64,000 nucleotides of DNA from Ereboglobus sp. GTDB lineage: Bacteria; Verrucomicrobiota; Verrucomicrobiia; Opitutales; Opitutaceae. The position numbers and the translations under genes were made by a program. The notes beneath the pieces were generated by a model. It worked only from the letters and a program-made list of their open reading frames with translations. It had not been told where the DNA came from and did not search any database. Positions 7,473 through 16,101 of the stretch are shown here, piece after piece; the stretch's first letter is position 1; each line of letters opens with the position of its first letter. The stretch lies in assembly GCA_029974595.1 (NCBI GenBank), contig JARKRC010000027.1:1-64000 (forward strand). Reading direction: 5' to 3'.

Positions 7473-8516
7473 ATGAAATCCTCCTCCTATAACTCCCTGA
7501 AGCTGATTTCGGAAAAATTCAGCGTTTCGCCGACCACGGTTTCACGGGTGCTCAGCGGGCAGGCGAAAAAATACCGGATCAGCCCGGAAACGGAAAAGGC
7601 GATCAAGGACTTCGCGATCAGGGAAAATTTCACCCCAAATCCCATCGCCAAGGGCCTCCGCCTTAAAAAAACACTCACCATCGGGCTCGTCATCCCCGAC
7701 ATCGCCAATCCTTTTTTCGCCGGCATTGCCAGCCAGGTCGTCAATGTCGCGCGCACCCACGGCTATTCCATTGTGCTTTGCGACAGCGAGGAAAATCCCG
7801 CGCTCGAACAGCAATCGGTCGAGCTTCTTTGGGCGCGCCAGGTCGATGGCATGATTCTTTGCGCCGTCGGCCAGACGGCGGATTACCTCGTCCGCTACGC
7901 CCGCGAAAAACGTCCGCTCGTCCTTGTTGACCGCGTGTTTCCCGACCTCGGCCTGCCCTATGTCAGCGCCGACAACTTCTCCGGGGCGAAAGCCGCCACC
8001 GACTACCTTCTCGACAACGGACACCGCCGCATCGCCTGCCTTCAGGGCATGTGCGGCACCGCCCCGAGCAAGGCCCGCGTCAGTGGCTACACCACCGCGC
8101 TCCACGCCCGCGGCGTCCCCTTCGATCCGCGCCTCGTGGCGGGCGACTCCTTCGGCGAGCAAAGCGGCTACCTCGACACCAAGCTCCTCCTGCGCGCCGC
8201 GCCCGACATCACCGCCATTTTTGCGATGAGCAACCTTCTCGCGCTCGGCGCCCTGCGCGCGCTCCGCGAGGAAAACCGCGCCGTGCCCGACGACATCTCC
8301 GTGGTCGCTTTCGACGACCAGCCTTATCTCGCGCACCTCTCGCCCCCGCTCACCACGGTCGCACAGCCGCACCTCGAAATGGGGGCCGCCGCCGTCAAAC
8401 TGCTTCTGGATCACATGCGCAACCCCGCGAACGCCATGAGTTCGGGACTCCTCCTGCCCACTTCCCTCATTATCAGAAAATCCGTCCGAAAAATCAGTCA
8501 ACCCACCACACAATAA
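7473..8516 (+). CDS. LacI-family transcriptional regulator of the nucleoside/ribose operon
   Basis: 347 residues from MKSSSYNS. The N-terminal helix-turn-helix (LISEKFSVSPTTVSRVLSG) is followed by a canonical hinge (FTPNPIAKGLRLKK) and a periplasmic-binding-protein-like effector domain (IGLVIPDIANPFFAGIA through VVAFDDQPYLAHLSPPLTTV). Family members usually repress until a sugar binds. The upstream Met at 7404 is rejected because it adds 23 residues before the normal HTH start. The gene is 4 bp from the nucleoside hydrolase and leads a four-gene operon, so the effector is likely ribose, a nucleoside or a phosphorylated derivative (inference). Candidate operators lie upstream. Confidence 0.93.
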   Translation: MKSSSYNSLKLISEKFSVSPTTVSRVLSGQAKKYRISPETEKAIKDFAIRENFTPNPIAKGLRLKKTLTIGLVIPDIANPFFAGIASQVVNVARTHGYSIVLCDSEENPALEQQSVELLWARQVDGMILCAVGQTADYLVRYAREKRPLVLVDRVFPDLGLPYVSADNFSGAKAATDYLLDNGHRRIACLQGMCGTAPSKARVSGYTTALHARGVPFDPRLVAGDSFGEQSGYLDTKLLLRAAPDITAIFAMSNLLALGALRALREENRAVPDDISVVAFDDQPYLAHLSPPLTTVAQPHLEMGAAAVKLLLDHMRNPANAMSSGLLLPTSLIIRKSVRKISQPTTQ

Positions 8517-8517
8517 C

Positions 8518-8607
8518 ATCATGCTCACAATACAATCCTACCCCATCGCCAATGCGATGTGTCTTGCAACAATGCTATGCCGGGGCGTCTGGGCTAACAC
8601 CCGGAAG
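8518..8607 (+). repeat. Duplicated 5' end of the downstream sugar permease gene
   Basis: The first 29 codons of the nucleoside hydrolase gene copy the first 29 codons of the permease gene at 9716. The proteins MLTIQSYPIANAMCLATMLC and MLTIQSYPIAVAMCVVTMLC continue to match until NTRK / NTQK (22 of 29 residues identical), and the DNA, including the preceding ATC, is closely similar with mostly third-position changes. Similarity stops abruptly at about 8607. This looks like a partial gene duplication fused in frame to the hydrolase. Confidence 0.9.
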
Positions 8608-9654
8608 CGCTTTTTCCCCCGCCTCGCGTTCCCGGGCAAGCATCTGCGCCCGGTGGCTGTGCGCGTCCTGCTAGCCGCGGCCTGCTGCGTTTTCGCGACG
8701 GCCCCCACGCGCGCGGCGGAACCCGCCTCCGCGTCCCATCCGGTGAAGATCATCTTTGACACTGACATGGGCAACGACGTGGACGACATCTTCGCCCTCG
8801 CCATCCTCCACGACGCCCAGGACAAGGGTCTTTGCGAATTGCTCGCCGTCACCCTCACCACCCCCGACCCACTCTCCGCGCCCTACACCCGGTTTCTCAA
8901 CCGCCTCTGCGGGCGCCCCGACATCCCCGTCGGCGTCAATCCCGCCTCGCCCAAGGTTTGGAACGAGAAAAAACGCTTCCTCAAATTCATCGAAACCATG
9001 CCTGGCGCCAGGCTCGCCGCCTCCCATCCACCCGCGCTCCAAGTCCTCCGCCGCGCCCTCGCCGCCGCACCCGACGCCTCTGTTGTCATCATCCAAGTCG
9101 GCTCCTTCACCAATCTCGCCGACCTCCTCCGCAGCGGTCCCGACGAATTTTCCCCGCTCGACGGCCGCGCCCTTGTCGCCAAAAAAGTCCGCTGGCTCTC
9201 CCTCATGGCCGGCGACTTCGGCAACCCCGAACACCCCGAGTTCAACGTGAAAATCGACGCCCCCTCCGCTCTCGTCGTCGCCGAACAATGGCCCACGCCC
9301 CGCGTCTGGAGCGGCTACGAGGTCGGCATCGCCGTCCGCCTCCCCGCCGAAGTAATCTCCGACAAACTGCCGTCTGGCAACATCGCCCGCGAAAGCTACC
9401 AGCGTTACCAACCCGTCCCGCACGAACGCCCCTGCTGGGATCTGACCAGCGCCTTCTTCGCCGTCCACCCGCAAACCCCGCTACTCACGCCGGGCCGCGC
9501 GGGCCGTGTCACCGTCGGCGAAAAAGGCCGGACCACATTCGCCGCCGACCCCGCCGGCCCCGACAGCCTGCTCTTTGTCAGCCCCGAGCAAGCCGCCGCC
9601 CTCCGCGCGGAATTCGCCAGAATAACCGTCGATAAATTCGCCCCCGCCAAATAA
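8521..9654 (+). CDS. Exported inosine/uridine-preferring nucleoside hydrolase with a transporter-derived N-terminal leader
   Basis: Hydrolyses the N-glycosidic bond of ribonucleosides to give base plus ribose. The metal-binding signature is clear: IIFDTDMGNDVDDIFALAI, with acidic residues at 80, 82, 86, 88 and 89. The hydrolase domain runs from about 74 to the end. Residues 1-29 are a copy of the N-terminus of the adjacent permease. A normal-looking signal peptide (VRVLLAAACCVFATAPTRAAEP) begins only at about residue 45, where in-frame GTG codons at 8653 and 8659 could be the ancestral start. Whether the ATG at 8521 is used is therefore uncertain. Downstream permease and ribokinase would import and phosphorylate the ribose. 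Confidence 0.9.
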   Translation: MLTIQSYPIANAMCLATMLCRGVWANTRKRFFPRLAFPGKHLRPVAVRVLLAAACCVFATAPTRAAEPASASHPVKIIFDTDMGNDVDDIFALAILHDAQDKGLCELLAVTLTTPDPLSAPYTRFLNRLCGRPDIPVGVNPASPKVWNEKKRFLKFIETMPGARLAASHPPALQVLRRALAAAPDASVVIIQVGSFTNLADLLRSGPDEFSPLDGRALVAKKVRWLSLMAGDFGNPEHPEFNVKIDAPSALVVAEQWPTPRVWSGYEVGIAVRLPAEVISDKLPSGNIARESYQRYQPVPHERPCWDLTSAFFAVHPQTPLLTPGRAGRVTVGEKGRTTFAADPAGPDSLLFVSPEQAAALRAEFARITVDKFAPAK

Positions 9655-9715
9655 GCCGCCGTCCCTCTCCCTTCCCTCCACCGACCGCAACCCACAACTC
9701 CGTCCGCAAAAAATC

Positions 9716-10741
9716 ATGCTCACCATACAATCCTATCCCATCGCCGTCGCGATGTGCGTCGTCACCATGCTCTGCTGGGGCTCCTGGGGCAACACCCAGA
9801 AACTCGCCAGCCGCGAATGGAAATACCAAAACTTCTACTGGGACTACGGCTTGGGCATTTTACTCAGCGCGCTCGTCATCGCCTTCACCCTCGGCAGCAT
9901 GGGCGGCTCGGGACGCGGCTTCCTCGCCGACATCTCGCAAGCCGGCGCCACCCCGCTCGGCCTGGCTTTCCTCGGCGGCGTGCTCTTCAACCTCTCAAAC
10001 ATCCTGCTCGTCATCGCAATCGACATCGCGGGCCTCGCGGTGGCCTTCCCCATCGGCGTGGGGCTTGCGCTTGCCGTCGGCACACTGCAAACCGCCTTTT
10101 TCCGCCCCGATGAGGTCGGCAAATCCTCGCTGCTCTACATCGGCGTGGCTCTGGTCGTGGTCGCCATCCTGATCAATGCCGCCGCCTACAAAAAACTCAT
10201 GGCGGCAAAAAACGGCGGCGGCAAAGGCGGCGGCTCCGCGCTGGGCATCATCATCTCCGTCATTGCCGGCCTGCTCATGGGCGGCGGCTTCTTCGGACTT
10301 GTATCCAAAGGCATGATACAAAACTTCGCCGCACCCGAGCCCGGCCTGATGACACCCTACACCGCGCTCGTGGTGTTTGCGGCGGGCCTTTTTGTTTCCA
10401 ACTTCCTCTGGAACACCATCGCCTCGCTCAAGCCCGTGCGCGGCGAACGAGTCAACCCGCTCGATTATTTCACCAAAGGCAGCCTGAAACTCCATGCGGT
10501 CGGCATTCTCGGCGGCACGATATGGAACATCGGCATGGCCTTCAGCCTCATCGCCGCCTCCGCCGCCGGAGCCGCGCTTTCCTATGCGCTCGGCCAGTGC
10601 GCCACGATGGTCGCCGCCGTCTGGGGCGTGTTCATCTGGAAGGAGTTCAAGGGCGCGCCCAAGGGCACCAACACCCTGCTCGTCGCCATGTTTGGCTCCT
10701 TCTTCATCGGCATCGGCTTCCTCGTCGCATCCAAACTCTGA
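9716..10741 (+). CDS. GRP/RhaT-like (DMT superfamily) sugar permease, probably ribose
   Basis: 341 residues with about ten hydrophobic segments. The opening MLCWGSWGNTQK, WDYGLGIL and the internal GGVLFNLSNILLVIAIDIAG match the glucose/ribose porter branch of the drug/metabolite transporter superfamily. It probably imports ribose by cation symport. It lies between nucleoside hydrolase and ribokinase (12 bp before the latter), which is the basis for the ribose call; the sequence alone does not fix the substrate. Its first 29 codons are duplicated at the front of the nucleoside hydrolase gene. Confidence 0.88.
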   Translation: MLTIQSYPIAVAMCVVTMLCWGSWGNTQKLASREWKYQNFYWDYGLGILLSALVIAFTLGSMGGSGRGFLADISQAGATPLGLAFLGGVLFNLSNILLVIAIDIAGLAVAFPIGVGLALAVGTLQTAFFRPDEVGKSSLLYIGVALVVVAILINAAAYKKLMAAKNGGGKGGGSALGIIISVIAGLLMGGGFFGLVSKGMIQNFAAPEPGLMTPYTALVVFAAGLFVSNFLWNTIASLKPVRGERVNPLDYFTKGSLKLHAVGILGGTIWNIGMAFSLIAASAAGAALSYALGQCATMVAAVWGVFIWKEFKGAPKGTNTLLVAMFGSFFIGIGFLVASKL

Positions 10742-10753
10742 TCCCTCCGCCAA

Positions 10754-11677
10754 ATGACAAAACCACGCATCCTCGTCGTCGGCAGTTCCAACACCGACAT
10801 GATCATAAAACTGGGCCGCATCCCGCGCCCCGGTGAAACGCTCCTCGGCGGACAATTCGTGACCGCCGCCGGCGGCAAGGGCGCAAACCAAGCCGTCGCC
10901 GCCGCGCGCTCCGGCGGCGATGTCACCTTCGTCGCCCGCGTGGGCCGCGACATGTTTGGCGACCAGGCCGTCGCCGGCTTCAAAGCCGACAAAATCAATA
11001 CCCGCCACATCCAGCGCGACACAAAAACCCCCTCCGGTGTCGCGCTCATCTTCGTGGCCGAGTCCGGCGAAAACAGCATCGCCGTCGCCTCCGGCTCCAA
11101 CGCAAAACTGCTCCCCAAGGACATTCAGAACGCCGAGGCCGCCTTCAAAAACGCGCGCATGCTCGTCATGCAGCTCGAAACGCCCCTCCCCACGATCGCC
11201 GCCGCCGCGCGCCTGGCGAAAAAACACAAAATCCCCGTCAGATTGAACCCCGCGCCCGCCGCCCCGCTCGCGCCCTCGCTCCTGAAGCTCGTCTCGATCA
11301 TCACGCCCAACGAAACCGAGGCCGAGCTCCTCACTGGCATCAAAGTCACCGACGACGAAACCGCCGAAAAAGCCGCCCGCGCCCTCCTCTCCCAAGGCGT
11401 GCAAAACGTGATCATCACCCTCGGCTCGAAAGGCGCGTATCTGTGCAACAACGAGACCGCCCGGCTCATCCCCGGCTTCAAGGTGAAGGCCGTGGACACC
11501 ACCGCCGCCGGGGACACGTTCAACGGCGCGCTTGCCGTCGCGCTCAGCGAAAACCAGCCGCTCGCTGATGCCGTCCGCTTCGCCAACGCCGCCGCCGCCA
11601 TCTCCGTCACCCGCCTCGGCGCGCAACCCTCCGCGCCCACGCGCAAGGAAATCGAGACTTTTATCAAACGGCGATGA
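10754..11677 (+). CDS. rbsK: Ribokinase
   Basis: A PfkB-family kinase of 307 residues that phosphorylates D-ribose at O5 with ATP. Signature 1 is GGKGANQAVAAARSGG near residue 40. Signature 2 is DTTAAGDTFNGALAVAL, where the Asp of AGDT is the catalytic base. NTDMIIKLGRIPRPGET and NPAPAAPL are further ribokinase-type motifs. It is the last gene of the LacI-hydrolase-permease-kinase operon. Ribose 5-phosphate would enter the pentose phosphate pathway, for which rpe and rpiB are also in the window. Confidence 0.96.
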   Translation: MTKPRILVVGSSNTDMIIKLGRIPRPGETLLGGQFVTAAGGKGANQAVAAARSGGDVTFVARVGRDMFGDQAVAGFKADKINTRHIQRDTKTPSGVALIFVAESGENSIAVASGSNAKLLPKDIQNAEAAFKNARMLVMQLETPLPTIAAAARLAKKHKIPVRLNPAPAAPLAPSLLKLVSIITPNETEAELLTGIKVTDDETAEKAARALLSQGVQNVIITLGSKGAYLCNNETARLIPGFKVKAVDTTAAGDTFNGALAVALSENQPLADAVRFANAAAAISVTRLGAQPSAPTRKEIETFIKRR

Positions 11678-11680
11678 ATT

Positions 11681-11699
11681 GCATCTTAGTTTAAGATGC
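11681..11699. terminator. Hairpin at the convergent junction after rbsK
   Basis: GCATCTTA / TAAGATGC form a perfect 8-bp stem with a GTT loop. The hairpin begins 3 bp after the rbsK stop codon and covers the stop codon of the convergent membrane-protein gene. Neither side has a good T-run, so termination is plausible but weak. Confidence 0.45.
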
Positions 11700-12051
11700 G
11701 GAATCCACCCAGCACTGTCGCCGTTATCAGAAAGACAATCAATGTAGTGTGGTCTTGCCGATCGCTTAAAAAATAGAAACCAAACAGGCCGGACGACAGG
11801 AATACAATCAGATGCATTATCTCTCGGATAACCTTGAAACGACCATCAAAAATATATTTCATAGCTATTGATACAAATATTATAAAAACAATTCCACAAT
11901 ATGAGAAAATAAACAAGAAAGGAAGCGTTGGTGAACTGAATGGTGCGTGCTGCTCGTTAAATAATTTTGATACGAAGGGCATGACAGCATAGGCAATAAC
12001 TATTGTGGCCAATAGATTTAGTCCCAACTTGATTGCTTGTTTTCTGCTCAT
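11686..12051 (-). CDS. Small AT-rich multipass membrane protein of unknown function
   Basis: 121 residues starting MSRKQAIKLGLN. Four hydrophobic stretches (LGLNLLATIVIAYAVMPFV, PTLPFLFIFSYCGIVFIIF, IMHLIVFLSSGLFGFYFL, TTLIVFLITATVLGGF) indicate a four-helix membrane protein. I recognise no family. Its base composition is visibly lower in GC, and its codon choice (many ATA, ATT and TTT) differs from both neighbours, which suggests recent acquisition. It is alone on the minus strand between two plus-strand sugar loci. An upstream Met at 12108 is in frame but adds polar residues unlike the rest. Confidence 0.7.
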   Translation of the reverse strand: MSRKQAIKLGLNLLATIVIAYAVMPFVSKLFNEQHAPFSSPTLPFLFIFSYCGIVFIIFVSIAMKYIFDGRFKVIREIMHLIVFLSSGLFGFYFLSDRQDHTTLIVFLITATVLGGFRILN

Positions 12052-12291
12052 GTGGAAATGCTCTTGATTGTTGTTTTTGGCCGCCACCCGCCATCTATGG
12101 CGATCCATCCAAAGCCAAATCTTGTTTTTCGCAGAGGACGTGCCTGCGTTTGAAACCGGATGAAGGAGTTATCGGGGCGGACAGCATCTTGGCAGAAAGG
12201 TGAACGGATTCGCCTGATTTTGAAAGCCTTAACTTGCGTGGATTCTAAAGCTCGCAGGCGGCGGCAGAAGCTGTCAGCTTGTTGATGCATT

Positions 12292-14328
12292 ATGAAACCC
12301 AAACATTTGCTCGTCCCGATCGCACTCATGGCAGGATTCTGTTTTGCGGACGTTCGCGGCGATGAGAACAATCATTATCCCAACAACCGCGCGCCGCTCG
12401 CGCAGAAGGCTTTTGTCGAGCTGCCGCTCGGAAGCATCAAGGCCAAGGGCTGGCTTCTGGAAATGCTCAAGCGGCAAAAGACCGGCGCCACCGGACAGAT
12501 GGACGCACTCTATCCACAGGTCATGGGCCCGCGCAACGGCTGGCTCGGCGGAGACGGCGACCAATGGGAGCGCGGTCCCTACTGGATAGACGGCCTGCTG
12601 CCACTCGCTTATCTATTGGATGATGAAGCGCTGAAGCAAAAGGCACGCCCGTGGGTCGAATGGGCACTGCGCAGCCAGCGCGAGGACGGCTTTTTCGGGC
12701 CCGCCACGGATTACGGACCCGAGCCCGGCTTGCAGCGGAAAAACGCCGGGGATTGGTGGCCCCGCATGGTTGTGCTGAAAATCATGCAACAATATCATTC
12801 CGCAACCGGCGACCCGCGCATCGTGGGTTTCATGACACGCTATTTTCAATATCAGCTCAAAACCCTGCCCGAAAAGCCGCTCGGAAAATGGACGCATTGG
12901 GCCCGGTTCCGCGCATGTGACAATCTTCAGGCTGTATATTGGTTGTATAATATAACCGGCGATGCGTTCCTGCTGGAACTGGCCGGCATCCTGCACAAAC
13001 AGGGGCACGACTTCACTGGCATGTTTCTCAAGGGCGCGGATCTTGCCCGCCCCGGCAGCATTCACTGCGTCAATCTCGCACAGGGCATAAAGGAGCCCGT
13101 TGTATATTACCAGCAGCATCCCGACAAAAAATATATAGAGGCCGCAAAAAAAGGCCTCGCCGACATCCGCCGGCACAACGGGCAGGCGCAGGGCATGTAT
13201 GGCGGCGACGAGGCGCTCCACGGCGCAAATCCCACGCAGGGTTCGGAGCTGTGCTCGGCGGTCGAGCTGATGTATTCGCTGGAAACGATGCTCGGCATAA
13301 CCGGCGACACCGCGCTTGCCGATCATCTGGAGCGCATCGCCTTCAATGCGCTGCCGACACAGGTCTCGGATGATTTCATGCACAAGCAATATTTCCAGCA
13401 AGCCAACCAGGTGATGGTCACGCGCCACATCCGGAACTTCAATGTCAACCACGACGGAACCGGCATTGTATACGGCCTGCTCAGCGGCTATCCGTGCTGC
13501 AGCTCGAACATGCACCAAGGCTGGCCCAAGTTCACGCAAAACCTCTGGCACGCCGCGCCGGACAACGGGCTGGCCGCGCTTGTATATTCGCCGTCCGAGG
13601 TCACCGCGAAAGTCGGCGACGGACGCCGCGTGAAAATCACCGAGGACACGCATTATCCGATGGACGACAGAATCACGTTCACGCTGCGGATCGAGGATGA
13701 CGCGCGCGCGGAAATCACCTTCCCCCTTCATCTGCGCATCCCCGGCTGGTGCAAAAAAGCGGGCATCACCATAAACGGAAAACCGGAACGCGCCGCCGGA
13801 GCCGGGGAGATTGCCGTGATCCATCGAACATGGAAAAGCGGCGACATTGTGGAACTGCGTTTGCCGATGGAGGTGACGACGAGCACATGGCATGAAAACT
13901 CCGTGGCCGTGGAACGCGGCCCCCTCGTGTATGCGTTGCGCATGAGGGAGCAATGGACGGAAAAGGCGTTTCCCCCCGAGGATGCGAGCCGCTTTGGCGA
14001 CACATACCACGAGGTGACCTCGCCCGACGCATGGAACTACGGCCTCGTGCATTTCGACGCGAAAGACGCAGCAAGGCATTTCGAGGTCGCGATTGATGCG
14101 GAAAAACAAAGGTCGGATTATTTTTGGAATCTCGAAAACGCTCCCGTGCAAATCAAGGCGAAGGCGCGCCGGATTCCGCACTGGCATTTGTATAACGAAA
14201 TGACCGGCCCGATTCCCCATTCGAGCAAAAGCTCCGGCTCCCCCGAAAAACAGCCCGACGAGGAAATCATCCTGATTCCCTACGGCTGCACCACATTGAG
14301 GATATCGCAATTCCCCGTGGTCAGATAG
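12292..14328 (+). CDS. GH127/DUF1680-like beta-L-arabinofuranosidase
   Basis: 678 residues with a signal peptide (about 1-22). An N-terminal (alpha/alpha)6 barrel (GGDGDQWERGPYWIDGLLPLAYLL, WPRMVVLKIMQQYHSATGDPR) leads into beta-sandwich domains. ELCSAVELMYSLE (around 318-328) supplies conserved glutamates and YPCCSSNMHQGWPKF the Cys-Cys pair (around 401-402) that with another Cys and a Glu binds zinc in characterised GH127 enzymes, where one Cys is the nucleophile. These enzymes remove beta-L-arabinofuranose from plant glycans, though other specificities occur in the family. Not part of an obvious operon. Confidence 0.88.
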   Translation: MKPKHLLVPIALMAGFCFADVRGDENNHYPNNRAPLAQKAFVELPLGSIKAKGWLLEMLKRQKTGATGQMDALYPQVMGPRNGWLGGDGDQWERGPYWIDGLLPLAYLLDDEALKQKARPWVEWALRSQREDGFFGPATDYGPEPGLQRKNAGDWWPRMVVLKIMQQYHSATGDPRIVGFMTRYFQYQLKTLPEKPLGKWTHWARFRACDNLQAVYWLYNITGDAFLLELAGILHKQGHDFTGMFLKGADLARPGSIHCVNLAQGIKEPVVYYQQHPDKKYIEAAKKGLADIRRHNGQAQGMYGGDEALHGANPTQGSELCSAVELMYSLETMLGITGDTALADHLERIAFNALPTQVSDDFMHKQYFQQANQVMVTRHIRNFNVNHDGTGIVYGLLSGYPCCSSNMHQGWPKFTQNLWHAAPDNGLAALVYSPSEVTAKVGDGRRVKITEDTHYPMDDRITFTLRIEDDARAEITFPLHLRIPGWCKKAGITINGKPERAAGAGEIAVIHRTWKSGDIVELRLPMEVTTSTWHENSVAVERGPLVYALRMREQWTEKAFPPEDASRFGDTYHEVTSPDAWNYGLVHFDAKDAARHFEVAIDAEKQRSDYFWNLENAPVQIKAKARRIPHWHLYNEMTGPIPHSSKSSGSPEKQPDEEIILIPYGCTTLRISQFPVVR

Positions 14329-14361
14329 CCGCAGCCGGAATGGCCGGGCCCGGCTGCGGCT
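14327..14361 (+). terminator. GC-rich hairpin after the GH127 gene
   Basis: AGCCGCAGCCGG (14327-14338) and CCGGCTGCGGCT (14350-14361) form a perfect 12-bp stem that starts inside the stop codon. It is followed by GCCGGGTTTCC, so the T-run is short. It probably terminates the GH127 transcript. Confidence 0.6.
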
Positions 14362-14547
14362 GCCGGGTTTCCTCATGGTGTTTTTCGGAAAACCGGCGAA
14401 GCGGGATTGACGGAAAATCCGAAAGATTTCTACATGACGACGGCCAGAGGGAAATCCGGCGGCTATTCGTTAATGCGCCATGAATACTCGCCGCCTTCAG
14501 CAACTTTTCTTTGCCAGAAGCGCCTAATCTCATCTCCATAAAACATC

Positions 14548-15891
<1,344 letters not shown>

Positions 15892-15895
15892 AAAA

Positions 15896-15907
15896 GTGAA
15901 GGGTGAA
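15896..15907. repeat. Short intergenic phrase GTGAAGGGTGAA, copy 1
   Basis: The 12-mer GTGAAGGGTGAA directly follows the gltA stop codon and recurs exactly at 30853-30864, also in a gap between genes. Its surroundings (AGGGTGAAAAAGTGAAGGGTGAAG) show loose internal repetition. Role unknown. Confidence 0.4.
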
Positions 15908-15943
15908 GATTGAGCACGCGAAGGGCGTGCCACCCGTCAAAGG

Positions 15944-16081
15944 ACGCGTGCGACAAGGAGCGGCGGCGTCCCGCCGCCGGACACGACGAAGTCGTGCACG
16001 GTTTGGGGAATTTATAAATCAATTTTGGCGAGGCTTCGCCTCGTCCGGCGGCGGGACGCCGCCGCTCCTTGTCGCACGCGT
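15944..16081. repeat. 138-bp composite palindrome with perfect 39-bp arms and two inner hairpins
   Basis: 15944-15982 and 16043-16081 are exact 39-bp inverted copies. Inside are two smaller hairpins, CACGAC-GAA-GTCGTG (15982-15996) and CGAGGC-TTC-GCCTCG (16029-16043), giving a cloverleaf-like layout with an AT-rich centre (16001-16026). It lies between convergent gltA and the tyrosine autokinase gene, where a MITE, a REP-type element or a bidirectional terminator would all be at home. No open reading frame is evident within it. Confidence 0.9.
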
Positions 16082-16101
16082 TCTTCCTGACGCGCCTCCT
16101 G

